In this document: positions 1 to 10,777 of the stretch, in pieces
How the letters are laid out: every line of letters begins with the position of its first letter
How positions within the stretch are numbered: position 1 is the stretch's first letter
DNA from: Wolbachia endosymbiont of Oedothorax gibbosus
Lineage (GTDB): Bacteria; Pseudomonadota; Alphaproteobacteria; Rickettsiales; Anaplasmataceae
Reading direction: 5' to 3'
DNA: 64,000 nucleotides
Assembly: GCF_936270435.1 (NCBI RefSeq)
Contig: NZ_OW370567.1
Span: 1,127,973 to 1,191,972, forward strand
Notes under the pieces: generated by a model
The model's input: only the letters and a program-made list of their open reading frames with translations
What the model was told of the DNA's origin: nothing
Databases searched by the model: none
Position numbers and translations under genes: made by a program

Positions 1-345
1 AAATAACCCATAGCACTACTCATTTGCAATATATGACCAGCAGATATGTGAGCAATCTCATGTGCTAATATACCAAGCAGGACATAAGGTTTAGCCGAAT
101 ATTGTAAAGTCCTAAATGAATGAAGATACTGTTATTGTTAATTACAAAAGCATTAATCGAATTGTCATTAATTATAAAAACTTTTATTTGGTCATGATCA
201 CAATACCTGCAGCAGAAAATAAAGGTTGCGCTAGCTCTTTCACTATTGCTTCCACTTCACTATCTCTAATAATGTTAATAGAGTAAGCATTATTATAATA
301 TGCAAAAAAGAACAATAAGGTCAAAAACTTAGCAATTCTAAACAT
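1..345 (-). pseudogene. M48-family metallopeptidase, frameshifted and cut by window edge
   Basis: The reverse strand opens at 345 with a hydrophobic signal-like N-terminus (MFRIAKFLTLLFFFAYY) and later encodes LAHEIAHISAGHIL, whose HExxH zinc motif is typical of M48 exported or membrane-associated metallopeptidases. The pieces lie in three frames. Continuous translation needs one extra base near 199-206 and another in the AAA run at 106-108, which joins the segments into an uninterrupted M48 N-terminal half. Two independent single-base losses suggest gene decay, although sequencing error cannot be excluded. The C-terminal part lies outside the window. Confidence 0.7.
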
Positions 346-429
346 GAAAATTCTGTGCTTGTATAATTTATAGGAATTCTATATTTTAACACTTAAATTA
401 TACAAATTTATAAACGCTAGTTTAATTTT

Positions 430-1071
430 TTAAACGTAACTGATAAGTTTGTCGATGGTAGTTAACTTAATTTTATGTTGTTCAGCAAATTTAAGTAACT
501 GAGGTAAGCGCATCATAGAGCCATCATCATTCACCAATTCACACCCTACAGCTGCATGACTAAAGCCAACTAACTTTGCTATTTCAACACTTGCTTCAGT
601 ATGACCATTGCGTGCTAAAACCCCACCATCATTTGCAATAATAGGAAAAACATGTCCTGGAGTGATAATATCGTCCTTAGTACTCTTTTCATCAATGGCA
701 GTAAGTATCGTATGCGTTCTATCATGAGCAGAAACACCTGTTGTAATGCCATAACGCGCATCAATTGACGTAGTAAATGCAGTATGAGGAGTAAGCTTTT
801 CATCTACATTGCTCTTCCTCATAAACTCAAGATTTAGTTTATTCATATGAAGCTTTGTCATAGCTAAAAATACAATACCAGTACCGTACCTAACCATAAA
901 AGCCATATGCTCTGGCTTTATTTTCTCAGCTAAGACAATTAAATCACCTTCATTTTCTCTATTTTCATCATCAACTAAAATAAATAACTTACCGGAACGA
1001 GCATCCTCTAATACATCTTCCACAGAAGAAATACCGGGTAGACTCATTGAAGCATAAGTGGCCTGTACCAT
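430..1071 (-). CDS. ribB: 3,4-dihydroxy-2-butanone 4-phosphate synthase
   Basis: Converts ribulose 5-phosphate to 3,4-dihydroxy-2-butanone 4-phosphate and formate, supplying the four-carbon unit of riboflavin. The 213 residues form a single RibB domain. The acidic substrate/metal loop DDENRENEGD is at residues 34-43, TPGH at 137-140 and GHTEAS at 156-161, giving the expected His and Glu metal ligands. There is no fused GTP cyclohydrolase II (RibA) domain, so this is the stand-alone form. It ends the co-oriented greA-atpA-atpH group, with only 6 bp between it and greA. Riboflavin synthesis is retained in Wolbachia and has been linked to host nutrition. Confidence 0.96.
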   Translation of the reverse strand: MVQATYASMSLPGISSVEDVLEDARSGKLFILVDDENRENEGDLIVLAEKIKPEHMAFMVRYGTGIVFLAMTKLHMNKLNLEFMRKSNVDEKLTPHTAFTTSIDARYGITTGVSAHDRTHTILTAIDEKSTKDDIITPGHVFPIIANDGGVLARNGHTEASVEIAKLVGFSHAAVGCELVNDDGSMMRLPQLLKFAEQHKIKLTTIDKLISYV

Positions 1072-1077
1072 AATAAT

Positions 1078-1572
1078 TTACTTAAATTCAATCTTAACTA
1101 TTTTATACAATTTCTCTCCATTTGGCACTGTCACTTCCACATACTCACCGACTTTTTTGCCGATTAAGGCACTCCCGAGTGGTGAACTAGTAGATATTAA
1201 CTGCTTTGAAACATCAGCTTCATATTCGCCTACAACCTTATAAACATATTCCACTTCACCGTTATTATCACTTAACATGCTTAATGTCACAGTTGCACCA
1301 AACATTACTGAATCACCAGACAAATTTTTTACTTCTATTACTTCCGCATGTGAGAGCTTACTTTCTATCTCCATTATACGGCCTTCAATAAAACCTAACT
1401 TTTCCCGTGCTGCATGATACTCTGCATTTTCAGACAAATCACCTTGATCACGAGCATCAGAAATAGCCTGTATCACAGAAGGTTTTTCTTCCTTTAATTT
1501 TTCAAGTTCGGCTTGCATATTCTCAAAACCTTCCCTCGTCATAGGAAATTTATTAATAATGGATGAAGCCAT
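1078..1572 (-). CDS. greA: Transcription elongation factor GreA
   Basis: Rescues backtracked RNA polymerase by stimulating transcript cleavage. The protein has the N-terminal antiparallel coiled coil, beginning KFPMTREGFENMQAEL and carrying the acidic tip region around DARDQGDLSENAEY, followed by the C-terminal FKBP-like domain (GATVTL, SPLGSALIGKKVGE). I prefer the ATG at 1572 to the in-frame GTG at 1581, because an AGGTGG ribosome-binding site sits just upstream of the ATG and overlaps the atpA stop codon. The gene is therefore probably translationally coupled to atpA. The length of about 164 residues is normal for GreA. Confidence 0.96.
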   Translation of the reverse strand: MASSIINKFPMTREGFENMQAELEKLKEEKPSVIQAISDARDQGDLSENAEYHAAREKLGFIEGRIMEIESKLSHAEVIEVKNLSGDSVMFGATVTLSMLSDNNGEVEYVYKVVGEYEADVSKQLISTSSPLGSALIGKKVGEYVEVTVPNGEKLYKIVKIEFK

Positions 1573-1581
1573 AATCACCAC

Positions 1582-3123
1582 CTAAACGCAATTAAATTGA
1601 GTAACGAAATTACTCACAATGTTAAAAATATCACCTTTTATATCATCACTCATGTCATTTGACAACTTTTTTAAAACCTCAGGGTGTACAGTACGAAAAT
1701 AATTAATAAGATCATGTTCAAATTTATTAATGTAACTTATTTGTATTTTACTTAACTGATTATATAGGTTAGAAAAAATATACATCAGCACTACTTGCTC
1801 TTCTATTGACATAGGTAAATGTTGCTTTTGCTTTAATAACTCGACAAGATATTTACCCTTATTCAAGGATAATTGAACACTAGCATCAAGATCAGAGCCA
1901 AATTTTGCGAAATCTTCTAATTCTCTATATTGAGCTAAACTTAGCTTTATAGAACCAGCAACTTTTTTTACAGATTTCAATTGTGCAGCAGAACCAACTC
2001 GCGAAACTGATAAACCTATATTCACTGCAGGGCGAAATCCTTTATAAAATAATTCAGACTCGAGAAAGATTTGTCCATCGGTAATTGAAATAACGTTTGT
2101 TGGCACATATGCAGATACATCACCAGCTTGAGTTTCGATGATTGGCAAAGCAGTTAAAGACCCCTGCCCTTTTTCATCAGACATTTTAGCAGCTCTTTCA
2201 AGCAAGCGAGAATGTACGTAGAATATATCTCCAGGGTAAGCCTCACGACCAGGAGGACGTCTCAATAATAAAGACATCTGCCTATATGCCACAGCATGCT
2301 TAGATAAATCATCATACACAACCAAACAATGCATTCCATTGTCACGGAAAAATTCCCCAATAGTGCAACCAGCATAGGGTGCTAAAAATTGCATAGGCGC
2401 GCAGTCAGATGCACTAGCCACAACTACAGTTGTATACTCTAATGCTCCGCTTTCTTTCAGCTTATTTACCACTTTTGCTACTGTTGAAATTTTTTGTCCA
2501 ATAGCAACATAAACACAGTAAACTTTGTGATTTTCGTTTACCTCATCGTTAATCTTCTTCTGATTGATAATAGTATCAAGCGCAATAGTAGTTTTACCAA
2601 TTTGTCTATCGCCAATAATTAATTCACGTTGCCCTCTACCTATTGGAATTAGCAAGTCTATAATTTTAATTCCTGTTTGCAGCGGTTCATGCACAGATTT
2701 ACGCTCAATAATGCCCGGAGCTTTAGACTCTATATCCATCCTATTTTTGGTTCTAATTTCTCCGCAACCATCTATAGGTTGACCTAATGCATTTACAACT
2801 CTCCCTAATAATTCATACCCTACAGGCACTTGCACAACATCACCACTACATTTTACGATATCGCCTTCTTTCACATCGCGATCATTACCAAGCAGCACTA
2901 TTCCAGCTATATCATGATCTAAATCAAGAACTATTCCTTCTACACCGCTTGCAAAAAATACCTTTTCACCGAATTTTGCTTTTTCCAGCCCATAAACCAA
3001 TGCGATACCATCTGTTACTGAAATTACTTCACCTATATTTTCCCGCTTTATAGGATTATCAAACGTCTCAACCTTTTCTCTTATTATACTTGCTATCTCA
3101 GAAACATTCATACTGTTCTTCAT
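1582..3123 (-). CDS. atpA: F1F0 ATP synthase subunit alpha
   Basis: Non-catalytic nucleotide-binding subunit of the F1 head of ATP synthase on the inner membrane. The 513 residues carry the beta-barrel N-domain, a P-loop GDRQIGKT at about 171-178, and the alpha-subunit signature [18 protein letters not shown] near residue 370. Length is standard for the family. The start ATG overlaps the atpH stop by 4 bp (ATGA), so the two are translationally coupled. Only atpH and atpA occur here; gamma, beta and epsilon genes do not follow. Rickettsiales are known to scatter their ATP synthase genes. Confidence 0.98.
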   Translation of the reverse strand: MKNSMNVSEIASIIREKVETFDNPIKRENIGEVISVTDGIALVYGLEKAKFGEKVFFASGVEGIVLDLDHDIAGIVLLGNDRDVKEGDIVKCSGDVVQVPVGYELLGRVVNALGQPIDGCGEIRTKNRMDIESKAPGIIERKSVHEPLQTGIKIIDLLIPIGRGQRELIIGDRQIGKTTIALDTIINQKKINDEVNENHKVYCVYVAIGQKISTVAKVVNKLKESGALEYTTVVVASASDCAPMQFLAPYAGCTIGEFFRDNGMHCLVVYDDLSKHAVAYRQMSLLLRRPPGREAYPGDIFYVHSRLLERAAKMSDEKGQGSLTALPIIETQAGDVSAYVPTNVISITDGQIFLESELFYKGFRPAVNIGLSVSRVGSAAQLKSVKKVAGSIKLSLAQYRELEDFAKFGSDLDASVQLSLNKGKYLVELLKQKQHLPMSIEEQVVLMYIFSNLYNQLSKIQISYINKFEHDLINYFRTVHPEVLKKLSNDMSDDIKGDIFNIVSNFVTQFNCV

Positions 3124-3680
3124 ACAAAATTCCTTACTTTTAATATTTCCATTTTACTTAAGTCAACTAACCTATCTAAGTAACTTTTTAGCGAAGCATC
3201 GATCAAATTAAAACCATACCTAACTACGAAGCCACCTAGTATAGAAGGGTCAACCACATCACTTACTTTTATTATTTTACCAAGAAAGCTCAAAGATTCA
3301 GTAATTATTTTTATATCAGATTCCTTTAAAGTTTCTGCTGACTTTATAGTAATTTCGAACTCATTTTCATTTTCTTTTGCAAGACTTAAGAATTTTTCTA
3401 ATATAAGGATCAATAAACTAGAGCGTTTATTTGCAAATATAACCATAATAAATTTTACTAAATTCTCACTCAAGTGCTCATTTATAGAAAGCATCACTTC
3501 TTTTTTGTGTGCAAAAGAAATCATAGGATGAGATAGGTACACAAAAACATCACGTTGATCCTTAAAAAAAGCCAACAAAAATTCTACTTCTTTCCTTACA
3601 ACACCTAACCTGCTTCCTGAGACATAAAACAGCACTCTAGCGTAAGATGAAACTAAATTATTGTATTGGGTCTTTTTCAT
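3120..3680 (-). CDS. atpH: F1F0 ATP synthase subunit delta
   Basis: Forms the peripheral stalk connection between F1 and F0. The protein has 186 residues. Its mainly helical N-terminal half and the C-terminal [24 protein letters not shown] segment match the OSCP/delta signature. It is located directly upstream of atpA with a 4-bp overlap, the usual delta-alpha order, which strengthens an assignment that would be weaker on sequence alone because delta subunits are poorly conserved. No F0 genes are adjacent. Confidence 0.93.
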   Translation of the reverse strand: MKKTQYNNLVSSYARVLFYVSGSRLGVVRKEVEFLLAFFKDQRDVFVYLSHPMISFAHKKEVMLSINEHLSENLVKFIMVIFANKRSSLLILILEKFLSLAKENENEFEITIKSAETLKESDIKIITESLSFLGKIIKVSDVVDPSILGGFVVRYGFNLIDASLKSYLDRLVDLSKMEILKVRNFV

Positions 3681-3721
3681 ATTAAATCCAGTAAATCTAA
3701 ATTAATTCAGCTACAAATCTT

Positions 3722-4072
3722 TCATTCTTCAATCCAAGCATTTTTTATATAAACAGGTCTTCTCTTTAAGGAAAGAAAATATAAATCATATCTGACTGAA
3801 TAATCTAAAAAACTAAGGTTTTTACTTAAGAAATACTTAGAAGAATTTATAATAGACTGACATTGAAGATGAGATATCGGTATTTCTTTTCCAAGTAAAC
3901 TTGTTTTAACTTCTATAAAAATCAGCTCCTTTTTTTTAGATACAATTAAGTCAATTTCACCGAACTTACAACGGTAACGGCGTTTTATAACATTATACCA
4001 TTTCAGTTTTAAATATACTAAAACTAATAACTCGCCAAAGTAACCTACAAAGTAGCGTAACCTACTTACCAC
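3722..4072 (-). CDS. UPF0102 (YraN-like) putative nuclease-fold protein
   Basis: Small 116-residue protein of the YraN/UPF0102 family, which has a predicted restriction-endonuclease-like fold but no well-established biological role. The visible core is GEIDLI (38-43) followed by the beta strand and acid/lysine pair IFIEVK (51-56), the PD-(D/E)xK-like positions of the family. The usual early acidic residue GExxA is represented by GELLVLVYL near 13-21. It lies between rplQ and atpH on the same strand with short spacers and is probably co-transcribed. Confidence 0.85.
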   Translation of the reverse strand: MVSRLRYFVGYFGELLVLVYLKLKWYNVIKRRYRCKFGEIDLIVSKKKELIFIEVKTSLLGKEIPISHLQCQSIINSSKYFLSKNLSFLDYSVRYDLYFLSLKRRPVYIKNAWIEE

Positions 4073-4088
4073 AAGAAGAACAATTATA

Positions 4089-4517
4089 TTAACTTTGTGT
4101 AACTACTTTGCCTCCTTCTCTATTTTTACTATAAACTTTGCCTCTTGCCGCAATATCCCTATCAACCAGTTCTATCACTGCCATTGAAGCGCAATCACCC
4201 TCTCGAGTGCTAAATTTTATTATTCTAGAATACCCACCTTTACGATCTTGATAACGGCTGGCTAAGACGTTTAATAACTTATCAACTGCTAACTTACTAT
4301 TATGAAGGCGTGAAAGCAAAAGTCTTCTACCATGTAAAGTATTCTTATTCTTAGCAATTGTAATAAACTTTTCGACATATGGACGAAGTTCCTTAGCTTT
4401 TGGTAAAGTAGTTACAATCTGCTCATGGTTAATTAACGAGATAGATAGATTCTTTAACATCGATAATCTATGTTCAGTGCAACGAGATAGTTTACGTTTT
4501 TTTATTCCATGTTTCAT
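4089..4517 (-). CDS. rplQ: 50S ribosomal protein L17
   Basis: Large-subunit protein near the exit tunnel. The family N-terminus MKHGIKKRKLSRCTEHR and the internal GRRLLLSRLHN and ASRYQDRKGGYSRI motifs are clear. The 142 residues are typical of the alphaproteobacterial form with a short C-terminal extension. It is the last gene of the alpha operon and starts 7 bp after the rpoA stop. Confidence 0.97.
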   Translation of the reverse strand: MKHGIKKRKLSRCTEHRLSMLKNLSISLINHEQIVTTLPKAKELRPYVEKFITIAKNKNTLHGRRLLLSRLHNSKLAVDKLLNVLASRYQDRKGGYSRIIKFSTREGDCASMAVIELVDRDIAARGKVYSKNREGGKVVTQS

Positions 4518-4524
4518 ATATCAC

Positions 4525-5592
4525 CTAATCTTCATCAGTATGTTGTTTAGCCAACTCATCTATATCCTTAGGCGGCCAGTTTAGCACATTCATACCCAAA
4601 GACAAGCCAAAATTAGTTAAAACTGCCTTAATCTCATTCAAAGACTTTCTGCCAAAATTAGCAGTTCTTAACATTTCACCTTCTGTCTTTTGCACAAGAT
4701 CACCTATATAAGTAATGTTTTCATTTTTCAGACAGTTATGAGACCTGACAGATAATTCCATTTCATCTACCTTACGCAATAAGACAGGGTCATAACCCAA
4801 ATCTTTAGCACTACTAGACGAAGCAACCTGCGATTTTTTATAACTCACATCAGAACTAATAAAGGGCTGAAGTTGCTCCTGTAATATTCTTGCAGCAGAG
4901 TCAACAGCTTGACTCGGAGAGATTGTACCATCAGTTTCAATTGACAATATCAGCTTATCCTTATCAGTCACTTGGCCAACACGACTGTTCTCTATCCTGT
5001 ACGAAACCCTATTGACAGGGCTATACAAAGCATTAACTGGAATAAAACCAATTAAATCCTGTTCACTCATAAGCTTCAAAAGTTCATTTTCTTTATACTT
5101 AGTTATAGGAAGATAACCTTTTCCGCTAGCCACATATATGGTCATGTTAAGTTCTACATTTTGACCCAGCGTACATATTAATAAATCTTTATTAACAATA
5201 GAGCATTGATCATCAGTTTCTATCATCCCAGCCAGTACCTTGCAAGGCCCTTTAGCGTTTAAATTTAAGCATTTATTAGAAGCACCATTTAATTTACACC
5301 TCAACATGCCCATATTTAATACTATATCAGTTACGTCTTCTCTCACCCCTTGAATTGAAGTAAACTCATGAGTTACACCTTCAATTTTTATTCCATAAAC
5401 AGCACTACCTTTAAGAGAAGATAACATTACACGTCTTAACGCATTACCTAATGTTAAAGCAAAACCACTTTCCAACGGTTCTAGCACTATATCACTTTTT
5501 TCACTTGAATCATCTGATATTACCTTAACTGAACTAGGTTTAATCAATTTATCTAAATTGCTACAGAGAGAAACATCATTATTATAATACAT
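4525..5592 (-). CDS. rpoA: DNA-directed RNA polymerase subunit alpha
   Basis: Assembly scaffold of RNA polymerase and contact point for activators and UP elements. The 355 residues comprise the alpha-NTD dimerisation domain ([22 protein letters not shown] near 45-65, [16 protein letters not shown] after it) and a complete alpha-CTD ([20 protein letters not shown] and [12 protein letters not shown] near the C-terminus). It is placed between rpsK and rplQ in the canonical alpha operon order. Nothing is missing. Confidence 0.98.
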   Translation of the reverse strand: MYYNNDVSLCSNLDKLIKPSSVKVISDDSSEKSDIVLEPLESGFALTLGNALRRVMLSSLKGSAVYGIKIEGVTHEFTSIQGVREDVTDIVLNMGMLRCKLNGASNKCLNLNAKGPCKVLAGMIETDDQCSIVNKDLLICTLGQNVELNMTIYVASGKGYLPITKYKENELLKLMSEQDLIGFIPVNALYSPVNRVSYRIENSRVGQVTDKDKLILSIETDGTISPSQAVDSAARILQEQLQPFISSDVSYKKSQVASSSSAKDLGYDPVLLRKVDEMELSVRSHNCLKNENITYIGDLVQKTEGEMLRTANFGRKSLNEIKAVLTNFGLSLGMNVLNWPPKDIDELAKQHTDED

Positions 5593-5613
5593 AAAATAAC
5601 CTTTTCAAATATC

Positions 5614-6000
5614 CTATACTCTTCTTTTTTTTCTTAACCTGCACCCATTATGAGGAATTGCGGTTTTATCTGCAATTGAAGTCACAGTCAACCCACAGCC
5701 CTGAAGTGCTTTAACCGCAGCTTCGGTACCAAAGCCAGGACCACGAATTATTACAGAGACAACCTTCATACCAAATCTCTCCATTGCCTTCTTCGCAGCA
5801 GCCTCCGCAGCCTTACCTGCAGCATAAGGTGTGGATTTTCTCGAACCTGAAAAACCACATGCACCCACAGAAGTTTGACATAGCGTATTACCATGAACAT
5901 CAGTTACATTTACAAAAGTATTATTAAAAGTTGCACAAATATGAACAACACCAGTAATAAACTCTTTTGTACTCTTACCAACCGTTTTGACTTTTTTCAT
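5614..6000 (-). CDS. rpsK: 30S ribosomal protein S11
   Basis: Platform protein of the small subunit. The sequence shows [16 protein letters not shown] strands ([16 protein letters not shown]), [11 protein letters not shown], and the conserved basic C-terminus [13 protein letters not shown]. At 128 residues it has normal length. It sits between rpsM and rpoA in the alpha operon. Confidence 0.98.
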   Translation of the reverse strand: MKKVKTVGKSTKEFITGVVHICATFNNTFVNVTDVHGNTLCQTSVGACGFSGSRKSTPYAAGKAAEAAAKKAMERFGMKVVSVIIRGPGFGTEAAVKALQGCGLTVTSIADKTAIPHNGCRLRKKRRV

Positions 6001-6024
6001 TAAAACTCACAATAATAATAAATT

Positions 6025-6393
6025 TTATTTTTTCCCAGCAATAGGCAACCGAGATCTACCTTTACGAGTCTTAGCATTAGTATGAGTCCTTTGCCCTCTC
6101 ACAGGTAAACCTTTTCTATGTCTCACTCCTCTATAGCACCCCATTTCCACTAAAGATTTTATGTTCATAGCTACTTCTTTTCTGAGCTCACCTTCTATAG
6201 CATAATTTTGCCTAATGAAATTGCTGATCTTTTCTATATCTTCATCTCGTAATTCTGCAACACGTTTGCGCTTATCAATTTCACAAGCAGAACAAACTAT
6301 ATTCGCAGTAGTAATACCTATACCATATATATAAGTTAATGCAAAAGGAATACATTTCTTCACTGGAACATTTATGCCTGCAATACGTGCCAC
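6025..6393 (-). CDS. rpsM: 30S ribosomal protein S13
   Basis: Head protein of the small subunit that contacts the P-site tRNA and L5. Recognised from [10 protein letters not shown] at the start, YIGIGI-type helix-two-turn-helix ([13 protein letters not shown]), and the C-terminal [18 protein letters not shown] motif. Length of 122 residues is normal. It follows adk directly; rpmJ, which often sits just upstream of rpsM in bacteria, is absent here and is found instead at 52,249. Confidence 0.98.
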   Translation of the reverse strand: MARIAGINVPVKKCIPFALTYIYGIGITTANIVCSACEIDKRKRVAELRDEDIEKISNFIRQNYAIEGELRKEVAMNIKSLVEMGCYRGVRHRKGLPVRGQRTHTNAKTRKGRSRLPIAGKK

Positions 6394-6452
6394 TGGTACC
6401 TCGATACTTTATTAATAACAATTCTTAATTTATACCATAAAACAACTCAAAG

Positions 6453-7094
6453 TCAAATCAAATTACAAGAAATTTTACTTTCAATCTCTTGCGTTACCTC
6501 ATCAACACTCAAATTAGCGTCAATTGTTAATAATTTGCCTTTATAATACTCGCGTAAATCTTTCATTTGAAGGTGATATTCACTTATTCTCTTATTAATT
6601 GCAGACATATCAGCATCATCAATTCTTTTCTCTAACTTCGTACTTTTACACTTAGCACAAGTAGTACTCTTAAAAGAAGATACACTATATATACTTTTAC
6701 AGTCCAAACACGCAAGACGATTTTTTAATCTATCGATTGCAATATTATCGTCAAGCTGCAGCTCAATCACAATATCAACATCCCTATTATATTTTTCTTG
6801 CAAAACTTGAGTTAAAAAATGAGCCTGGTTTAAATTTCTCGGAAAACCATCTAATAAGCAATTATCATCCACTAATGCAAGCTGGTCACGTAATAATTCA
6901 CATATAATTTCATCTTGAATTAAATTACCAGATTCCACAGTACCCTTTATTTTTTTACCTAACTCACTACTGCTAGATATAATATTCCTTAATAAATCCC
7001 CCACTGAAATTAATTTTAAATTATATTTTGCTATTAACAAGCTTGACTGAGTACCTTTACCAGAACCTGGAGGACCAAAAATCGTAATGATCAC
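6453..7094 (-). CDS. adk: Adenylate kinase
   Basis: Catalyses ATP + AMP = 2 ADP. The 213 residues carry the P-loop GPPGSGKGT at 7-15, the AMP-binding LLDGFPRN segment, and a long LID. The LID contains two cysteine pairs, CLDCKS and CAKCKS, indicating a zinc-binding LID as in many Gram-positive and some alphaproteobacterial adenylate kinases. The start overlaps the secY stop by 4 bp, so translation is coupled to secY. The secY-adk pairing is common in bacteria. Confidence 0.97.
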   Translation of the reverse strand: MIITIFGPPGSGKGTQSSLLIAKYNLKLISVGDLLRNIISSSSELGKKIKGTVESGNLIQDEIICELLRDQLALVDDNCLLDGFPRNLNQAHFLTQVLQEKYNRDVDIVIELQLDDNIAIDRLKNRLACLDCKSIYSVSSFKSTTCAKCKSTKLEKRIDDADMSAINKRISEYHLQMKDLREYYKGKLLTIDANLSVDEVTQEIESKISCNLI

Positions 7095-8419
7095 CTTACT
7101 TTCCTCGTTTTAGACTCATATTTCTTTATCCAGCTATCGTACCTATTCGAAAAAATATAGGATTGTATTTGCATAATAGTATCAGTAATAACATTAACTA
7201 TAATCAGCAAGCTCGTTCCACCAAAAATAAATGGTATATCATAATAATATCTCATAACTTCAGGTACAGTACATATGACTACCAAATACGCAGAACCAAT
7301 GAATGTCAACCTAAAAACTATATCTTGAAGGTAATCAGAAGTATGTTTCCCAGGCCTTCTACCAGGTATAAAACCACCATTTTTTTTAAGAAAATCGGCA
7401 TTTTCCTCTGGATTAAATATAAAACTGGTATAGAAAAAATTAAAAAATACTATAAGCGCCAAATAGGCTACAATATATACTACTTTATTTGCCATAAAGT
7501 AATTCAAAATAAAATCAGAAAAAGCGTGCCCCTTATAGAAATTTGCAATTGAAATAGGTGTCAATAAAATTGCATTAGCAAAAATAGTTGGTACTACACC
7601 AGATAAATTAATCTTCAATGGAATATAAGTAAAATCGTCATTATGTAATCTTTTAAATTGCTTTTTAGGATATTGAACAATAACTTTTCTATAAGAAGAC
7701 TCTACAAAAATGATTAAGAGTAGCAGTAAAAAAAACAATATCAAAACAAAAAGGATAATAAATAACGATACGCTACCGTTTTTATTTAACGTTAACAGAG
7801 ATGACAAAGCGCTGTGTAACTCTGATATTATGCCCGTGAAAATGATTAATGAGATACCATTGCCTATACCGCTAGCGCTGATTCTTTCACCAAGCCATAT
7901 TAAAAGCATAGTTCCACCTAAAAGGCTGAAAACACCTATTGTACGAAACATAACACCAGGTTCGATTACAACCAATACCCCTTCCCTATTCATCCCTTCC
8001 AATCCAATCAAAATTGGAATTGATTGAAATGCACAAATTACTATGGTCAGATAGCGTATATAAGAATTCATCTTTCTACGGCCTGACTCTCCATCATTCT
8101 TAATTTCCTTCATTCCTTTAATCGCAGAAGAAAGTAACTGAATAATGATAGAAGCCATTATATATGGCATAACGTTCAATGCTAGAATTGTCATTCTAGC
8201 CAATGCACCACCAGAAAATAAATTAAATACTCCAAAAACGCCTGAGCCATCTTTGGGAAATATATCATTAATTACATCAAGATTAATTCCAGGAATAGGC
8301 ACATAAGTACCCAAGCGATAGCAAATTAAAGCTATTAGCGTAAAAAATATACGCTTTAATAAATCGCCTTTATATAACAACGTAGGATCCAAGCTATTAA
8401 ATGCTGATTTACTGCTCAT
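7091..8419 (-). CDS. secY: Preprotein translocase subunit SecY
   Basis: Channel subunit of the SecYEG translocon in the inner membrane. The 442 residues contain about ten hydrophobic segments. The plug region reads GIFG-like ([20 protein letters not shown]), and the family signatures are [12 protein letters not shown] and [12 protein letters not shown]. It works with the SecA encoded at 30,474 in this same window. It is the last gene of the spc-like block before adk; rpmD would normally lie near rplO upstream but is missing. Confidence 0.98.
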   Translation of the reverse strand: MSSKSAFNSLDPTLLYKGDLLKRIFFTLIALICYRLGTYVPIPGINLDVINDIFPKDGSGVFGVFNLFSGGALARMTILALNVMPYIMASIIIQLLSSAIKGMKEIKNDGESGRRKMNSYIRYLTIVICAFQSIPILIGLEGMNREGVLVVIEPGVMFRTIGVFSLLGGTMLLIWLGERISASGIGNGISLIIFTGIISELHSALSSLLTLNKNGSVSLFIILFVLILFFLLLLLIIFVESSYRKVIVQYPKKQFKRLHNDDFTYIPLKINLSGVVPTIFANAILLTPISIANFYKGHAFSDFILNYFMANKVVYIVAYLALIVFFNFFYTSFIFNPEENADFLKKNGGFIPGRRPGKHTSDYLQDIVFRLTFIGSAYLVVICTVPEVMRYYYDIPFIFGGTSLLIIVNVITDTIMQIQSYIFSNRYDSWIKKYESKTRKVR

Positions 8420-8422
8420 GAT

Positions 8423-8893
8423 TTACGATAGTATTTCCACACTACCACCAACTGAAGCTACAGATTTTTTTGCAGCTTCTGACGCAAAATCAACATGAAA
8501 CACAAATTTTTCGCTCAACTTACCTTTATTAAGAAGTTTGATTTTATCCTTAATAGACTTTATAAAACCTAATTTATACAGCCTCTCCTTATCTATAACA
8601 GAGTCTTTCACTATTTTTTTAGCTTCCATTAAGCGCTGTATATCGCCAACATTAATTATAGAGTATATGTTCCTACGTATAGGCTTAAAACCTCTTTTAG
8701 GCAAACGAGTATATATAGACTGTTGTCCACCCTCAAAACCATTTATGGAAACTCCACTTCTAGCCTTCTGCCCTTTATGCCCTCTACCGGATGTTTTACC
8801 TTTACCACAACCGATACCTCTACCCAACAACTTAGGCTTCTTTTTCTTAGATAATTTAGTAAATATAGAGTTTAATTTTACAGCATTATTCAT
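8423..8893 (-). CDS. rplO: 50S ribosomal protein L15
   Basis: Large-subunit assembly protein. The glycine-rich basic N-terminal segment (RGIGCGKGKTSGRGHKGQKARSG) and FEGGQQSIYTRLPKRGF are diagnostic. Length is 156 residues. It follows rpsE after 3 bp, leaving no room for an rpmD (L30) gene between them, and precedes secY by 3 bp. Confidence 0.97.
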   Translation of the reverse strand: MNNAVKLNSIFTKLSKKKKPKLLGRGIGCGKGKTSGRGHKGQKARSGVSINGFEGGQQSIYTRLPKRGFKPIRRNIYSIINVGDIQRLMEAKKIVKDSVIDKERLYKLGFIKSIKDKIKLLNKGKLSEKFVFHVDFASEAAKKSVASVGGSVEILS

Positions 8894-8896
8894 ACT

Positions 8897-9415
8897 TTAC
8901 CTGTTTCCAACTATCTCGCTAATCTTTTTGCCTCTTTTGCTTGCTACCTGACGAGGAGATAACATACTATCAAAAGCCTTAAACACCGCACATATAACGT
9001 TATGAGGATTATTTGATCTAGTAGATTTAGCTACTACATCCTTTATACCTAACACCTCAAAAACTGACCTAATCGCTCCACCAGCAATAATACCTGTTCC
9101 GGCTTTTGCGGTTCTTAAAACTATTTCACCAGAACAAAATTTAGCTTTAATATCATGATGCAAAGTTCTACCTTCACGCAAGTACACTCTAATCATCGAT
9201 TTCTTTGCAGCATTTACAGCTTTGACTCTTGCTTCAGCAACTTCTGCGTGCTTACCTATTCCACATCCTACCCTACCCTTCCCATCGCCAACAACAACCA
9301 AAATTGAAAATGAAAATCTTCTGCCACCTTTGGTAACCGTTGTTACTCTTCGTACCGAAACTAAAAGCTCTGATAAATCATTATTATTTTGTAAATTCTT
9401 TATAGCCATATTCAA
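8897..9415 (-). CDS. rpsE: 30S ribosomal protein S5
   Basis: Small-subunit accuracy protein. The N-terminal double-stranded RNA-binding fold shows [17 protein letters not shown] and [19 protein letters not shown], followed by the C-terminal [19 protein letters not shown] motif. Normal length at 172 residues. Located between rplR and rplO in the spc operon. Confidence 0.98.
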   Translation of the reverse strand: MNMAIKNLQNNNDLSELLVSVRRVTTVTKGGRRFSFSILVVVGDGKGRVGCGIGKHAEVAEARVKAVNAAKKSMIRVYLREGRTLHHDIKAKFCSGEIVLRTAKAGTGIIAGGAIRSVFEVLGIKDVVAKSTRSNNPHNVICAVFKAFDSMLSPRQVASKRGKKISEIVGNR

Positions 9416-9421
9416 AACCTT

Positions 9422-9793
9422 CTAAAATTCAAATCCAGAACTTCTTAAAGCCTCAGCAAATTGAGAAACTAATCCTGTATATTTATACGCTCCACGATCA
9501 AATACTAGCTTTTGTTCTAATTTCAAACCAGATAAGCGCTCAATCATTAAAGAAGAAACCTGTTTTATAGTTTCAGCGTTGACTTTCCCTTTACATACAT
9601 CCTTAATTTTAGCATCCAAAGTAGAAGCTGAAGTGAGAGTTACTCCTTTTACATCATTAATTAACTGGACATAAAAATGCCTATTAGATTTAAATATGGA
9701 TATACGCAAACGTTCAGCGCTCTTGTCAAGCTTCGCTCTATTACGCAACTTCCTTTTTTCATAGTTACTTAAAAAATTATATAACCTTCTCAT
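9422..9793 (-). CDS. rplR: 50S ribosomal protein L18
   Basis: 5S rRNA-binding protein of the large subunit central protuberance. Recognised from RLRISIFKSNRHFYVQLI near residue 30 and the C-terminal FDRGAYKYTGLVSQFAEALR. The length is 123 residues. It lies between rplF and rpsE with spacers of 5-6 bp. Confidence 0.96.
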   Translation of the reverse strand: MRRLYNFLSNYEKRKLRNRAKLDKSAERLRISIFKSNRHFYVQLINDVKGVTLTSASTLDAKIKDVCKGKVNAETIKQVSSLMIERLSGLKLEQKLVFDRGAYKYTGLVSQFAEALRSSGFEF

Positions 9794-9798
9794 CTTAA

Positions 9799-10344
9799 TT
9801 ACTTCTTTTTACTTACAACTTTACGCAACATAAATTTACCCTTTATTACAACACCCTTACCTTTATAAGGATCATATTTTCTAATTTTGCATATATCAGA
9901 CGCCACCATATAGACCTTCTGCTTATCCATACCACTAACTACTAAGTGAGTTGGTTTTATGCACTTAATCTCAACATCTTTAGGCACTTTATATTTAACA
10001 TTATGGCTATAACCAAGATACAAAGTCAAATACTTCCCATCACACTCTGCTTTATACCCAACACCGCTTATCTCAAGATCAACAGAAAAATCATCAACCA
10101 TGCCGTTAATGATATTATTAATATTACTCCTATAAGTGCCCCACATAGGCTTTATTTTATCATAATTATCTTTATCTTGATCAACAGAAAGCAATAGCTG
10201 ATTATCAATAATCTGACACACAACATCCCTGATCAAGCTAACTTCTTTTTCAGCCTTAGCACTCTTTATTAACATACTACCATTATTATATTCAACTGAA
10301 ACACCAGCAGGAATATTGATGGGCGCAGCACCTATACGAGACAT
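9799..10344 (-). CDS. rplF: 50S ribosomal protein L6
   Basis: Large-subunit protein near the factor-binding site. MSRIGAAPINIPAGV at the start, the duplicated L6 fold and the C-terminal DICKIRKYDPYKGKGV motif are typical. Normal length at 181 residues. Located between rpsH and rplR in the spc operon. Confidence 0.97.
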   Translation of the reverse strand: MSRIGAAPINIPAGVSVEYNNGSMLIKSAKAEKEVSLIRDVVCQIIDNQLLLSVDQDKDNYDKIKPMWGTYRSNINNIINGMVDDFSVDLEISGVGYKAECDGKYLTLYLGYSHNVKYKVPKDVEIKCIKPTHLVVSGMDKQKVYMVASDICKIRKYDPYKGKGVVIKGKFMLRKVVSKKK

Positions 10345-10360
10345 AAATTTCTCCTATTAC

Positions 10361-10756
10361 TTAAAACACACGACACAAAACTTCTCCACCAACCTTTAAC
10401 TTATGTGCATTATAATCAGTCATCACTCCTTTGGGTGTCGATATAATAAAAATACCAAGACCGTTATATGCTTTAGAAATGTCCTTACACTTAGAATAAC
10501 GACGACAACCAGGCTTTGACACCCTAACTATGTCACTAATTACAGGTGACTTCTCATAATACTTCAATTTTACAATGAAAGAAGGTAAATTATCTACAAC
10601 TTGCTTTTCATAATCAAGGATATACCCTTCATCTTTTAAAATCTCCAGTATAGAAGAATTCACTTTAGAAAACAACACTCTTGTTGTTCTATGCATTGCT
10701 AATTGAGCATTACGTATCCTTGTTAAAAAATCACCAATACTATCAGATAACGCCAC
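10361..10756 (-). CDS. rpsH: 30S ribosomal protein S8
   Basis: Small-subunit assembly protein that binds helix 21 of 16S rRNA and, in Escherichia coli, represses the spc operon. Recognised from [15 protein letters not shown] at the N-terminus and [15 protein letters not shown] near the C-terminus. Length is 131 residues. Translational feedback is possible by analogy but no operator structure was identified here. Confidence 0.97.
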   Translation of the reverse strand: MALSDSIGDFLTRIRNAQLAMHRTTRVLFSKVNSSILEILKDEGYILDYEKQVVDNLPSFIVKLKYYEKSPVISDIVRVSKPGCRRYSKCKDISKAYNGLGIFIISTPKGVMTDYNAHKLKVGGEVLCRVF

Positions 10757-10777
10757 AATATACTCCTTATATTATAT

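Noticed and set aside
8890..8900. A missed rpmD (L30) gene between rpsE and rplO
   Set aside because: The stop of rpsE and the start of rplO are only 3 bp apart, so there is no space for it.
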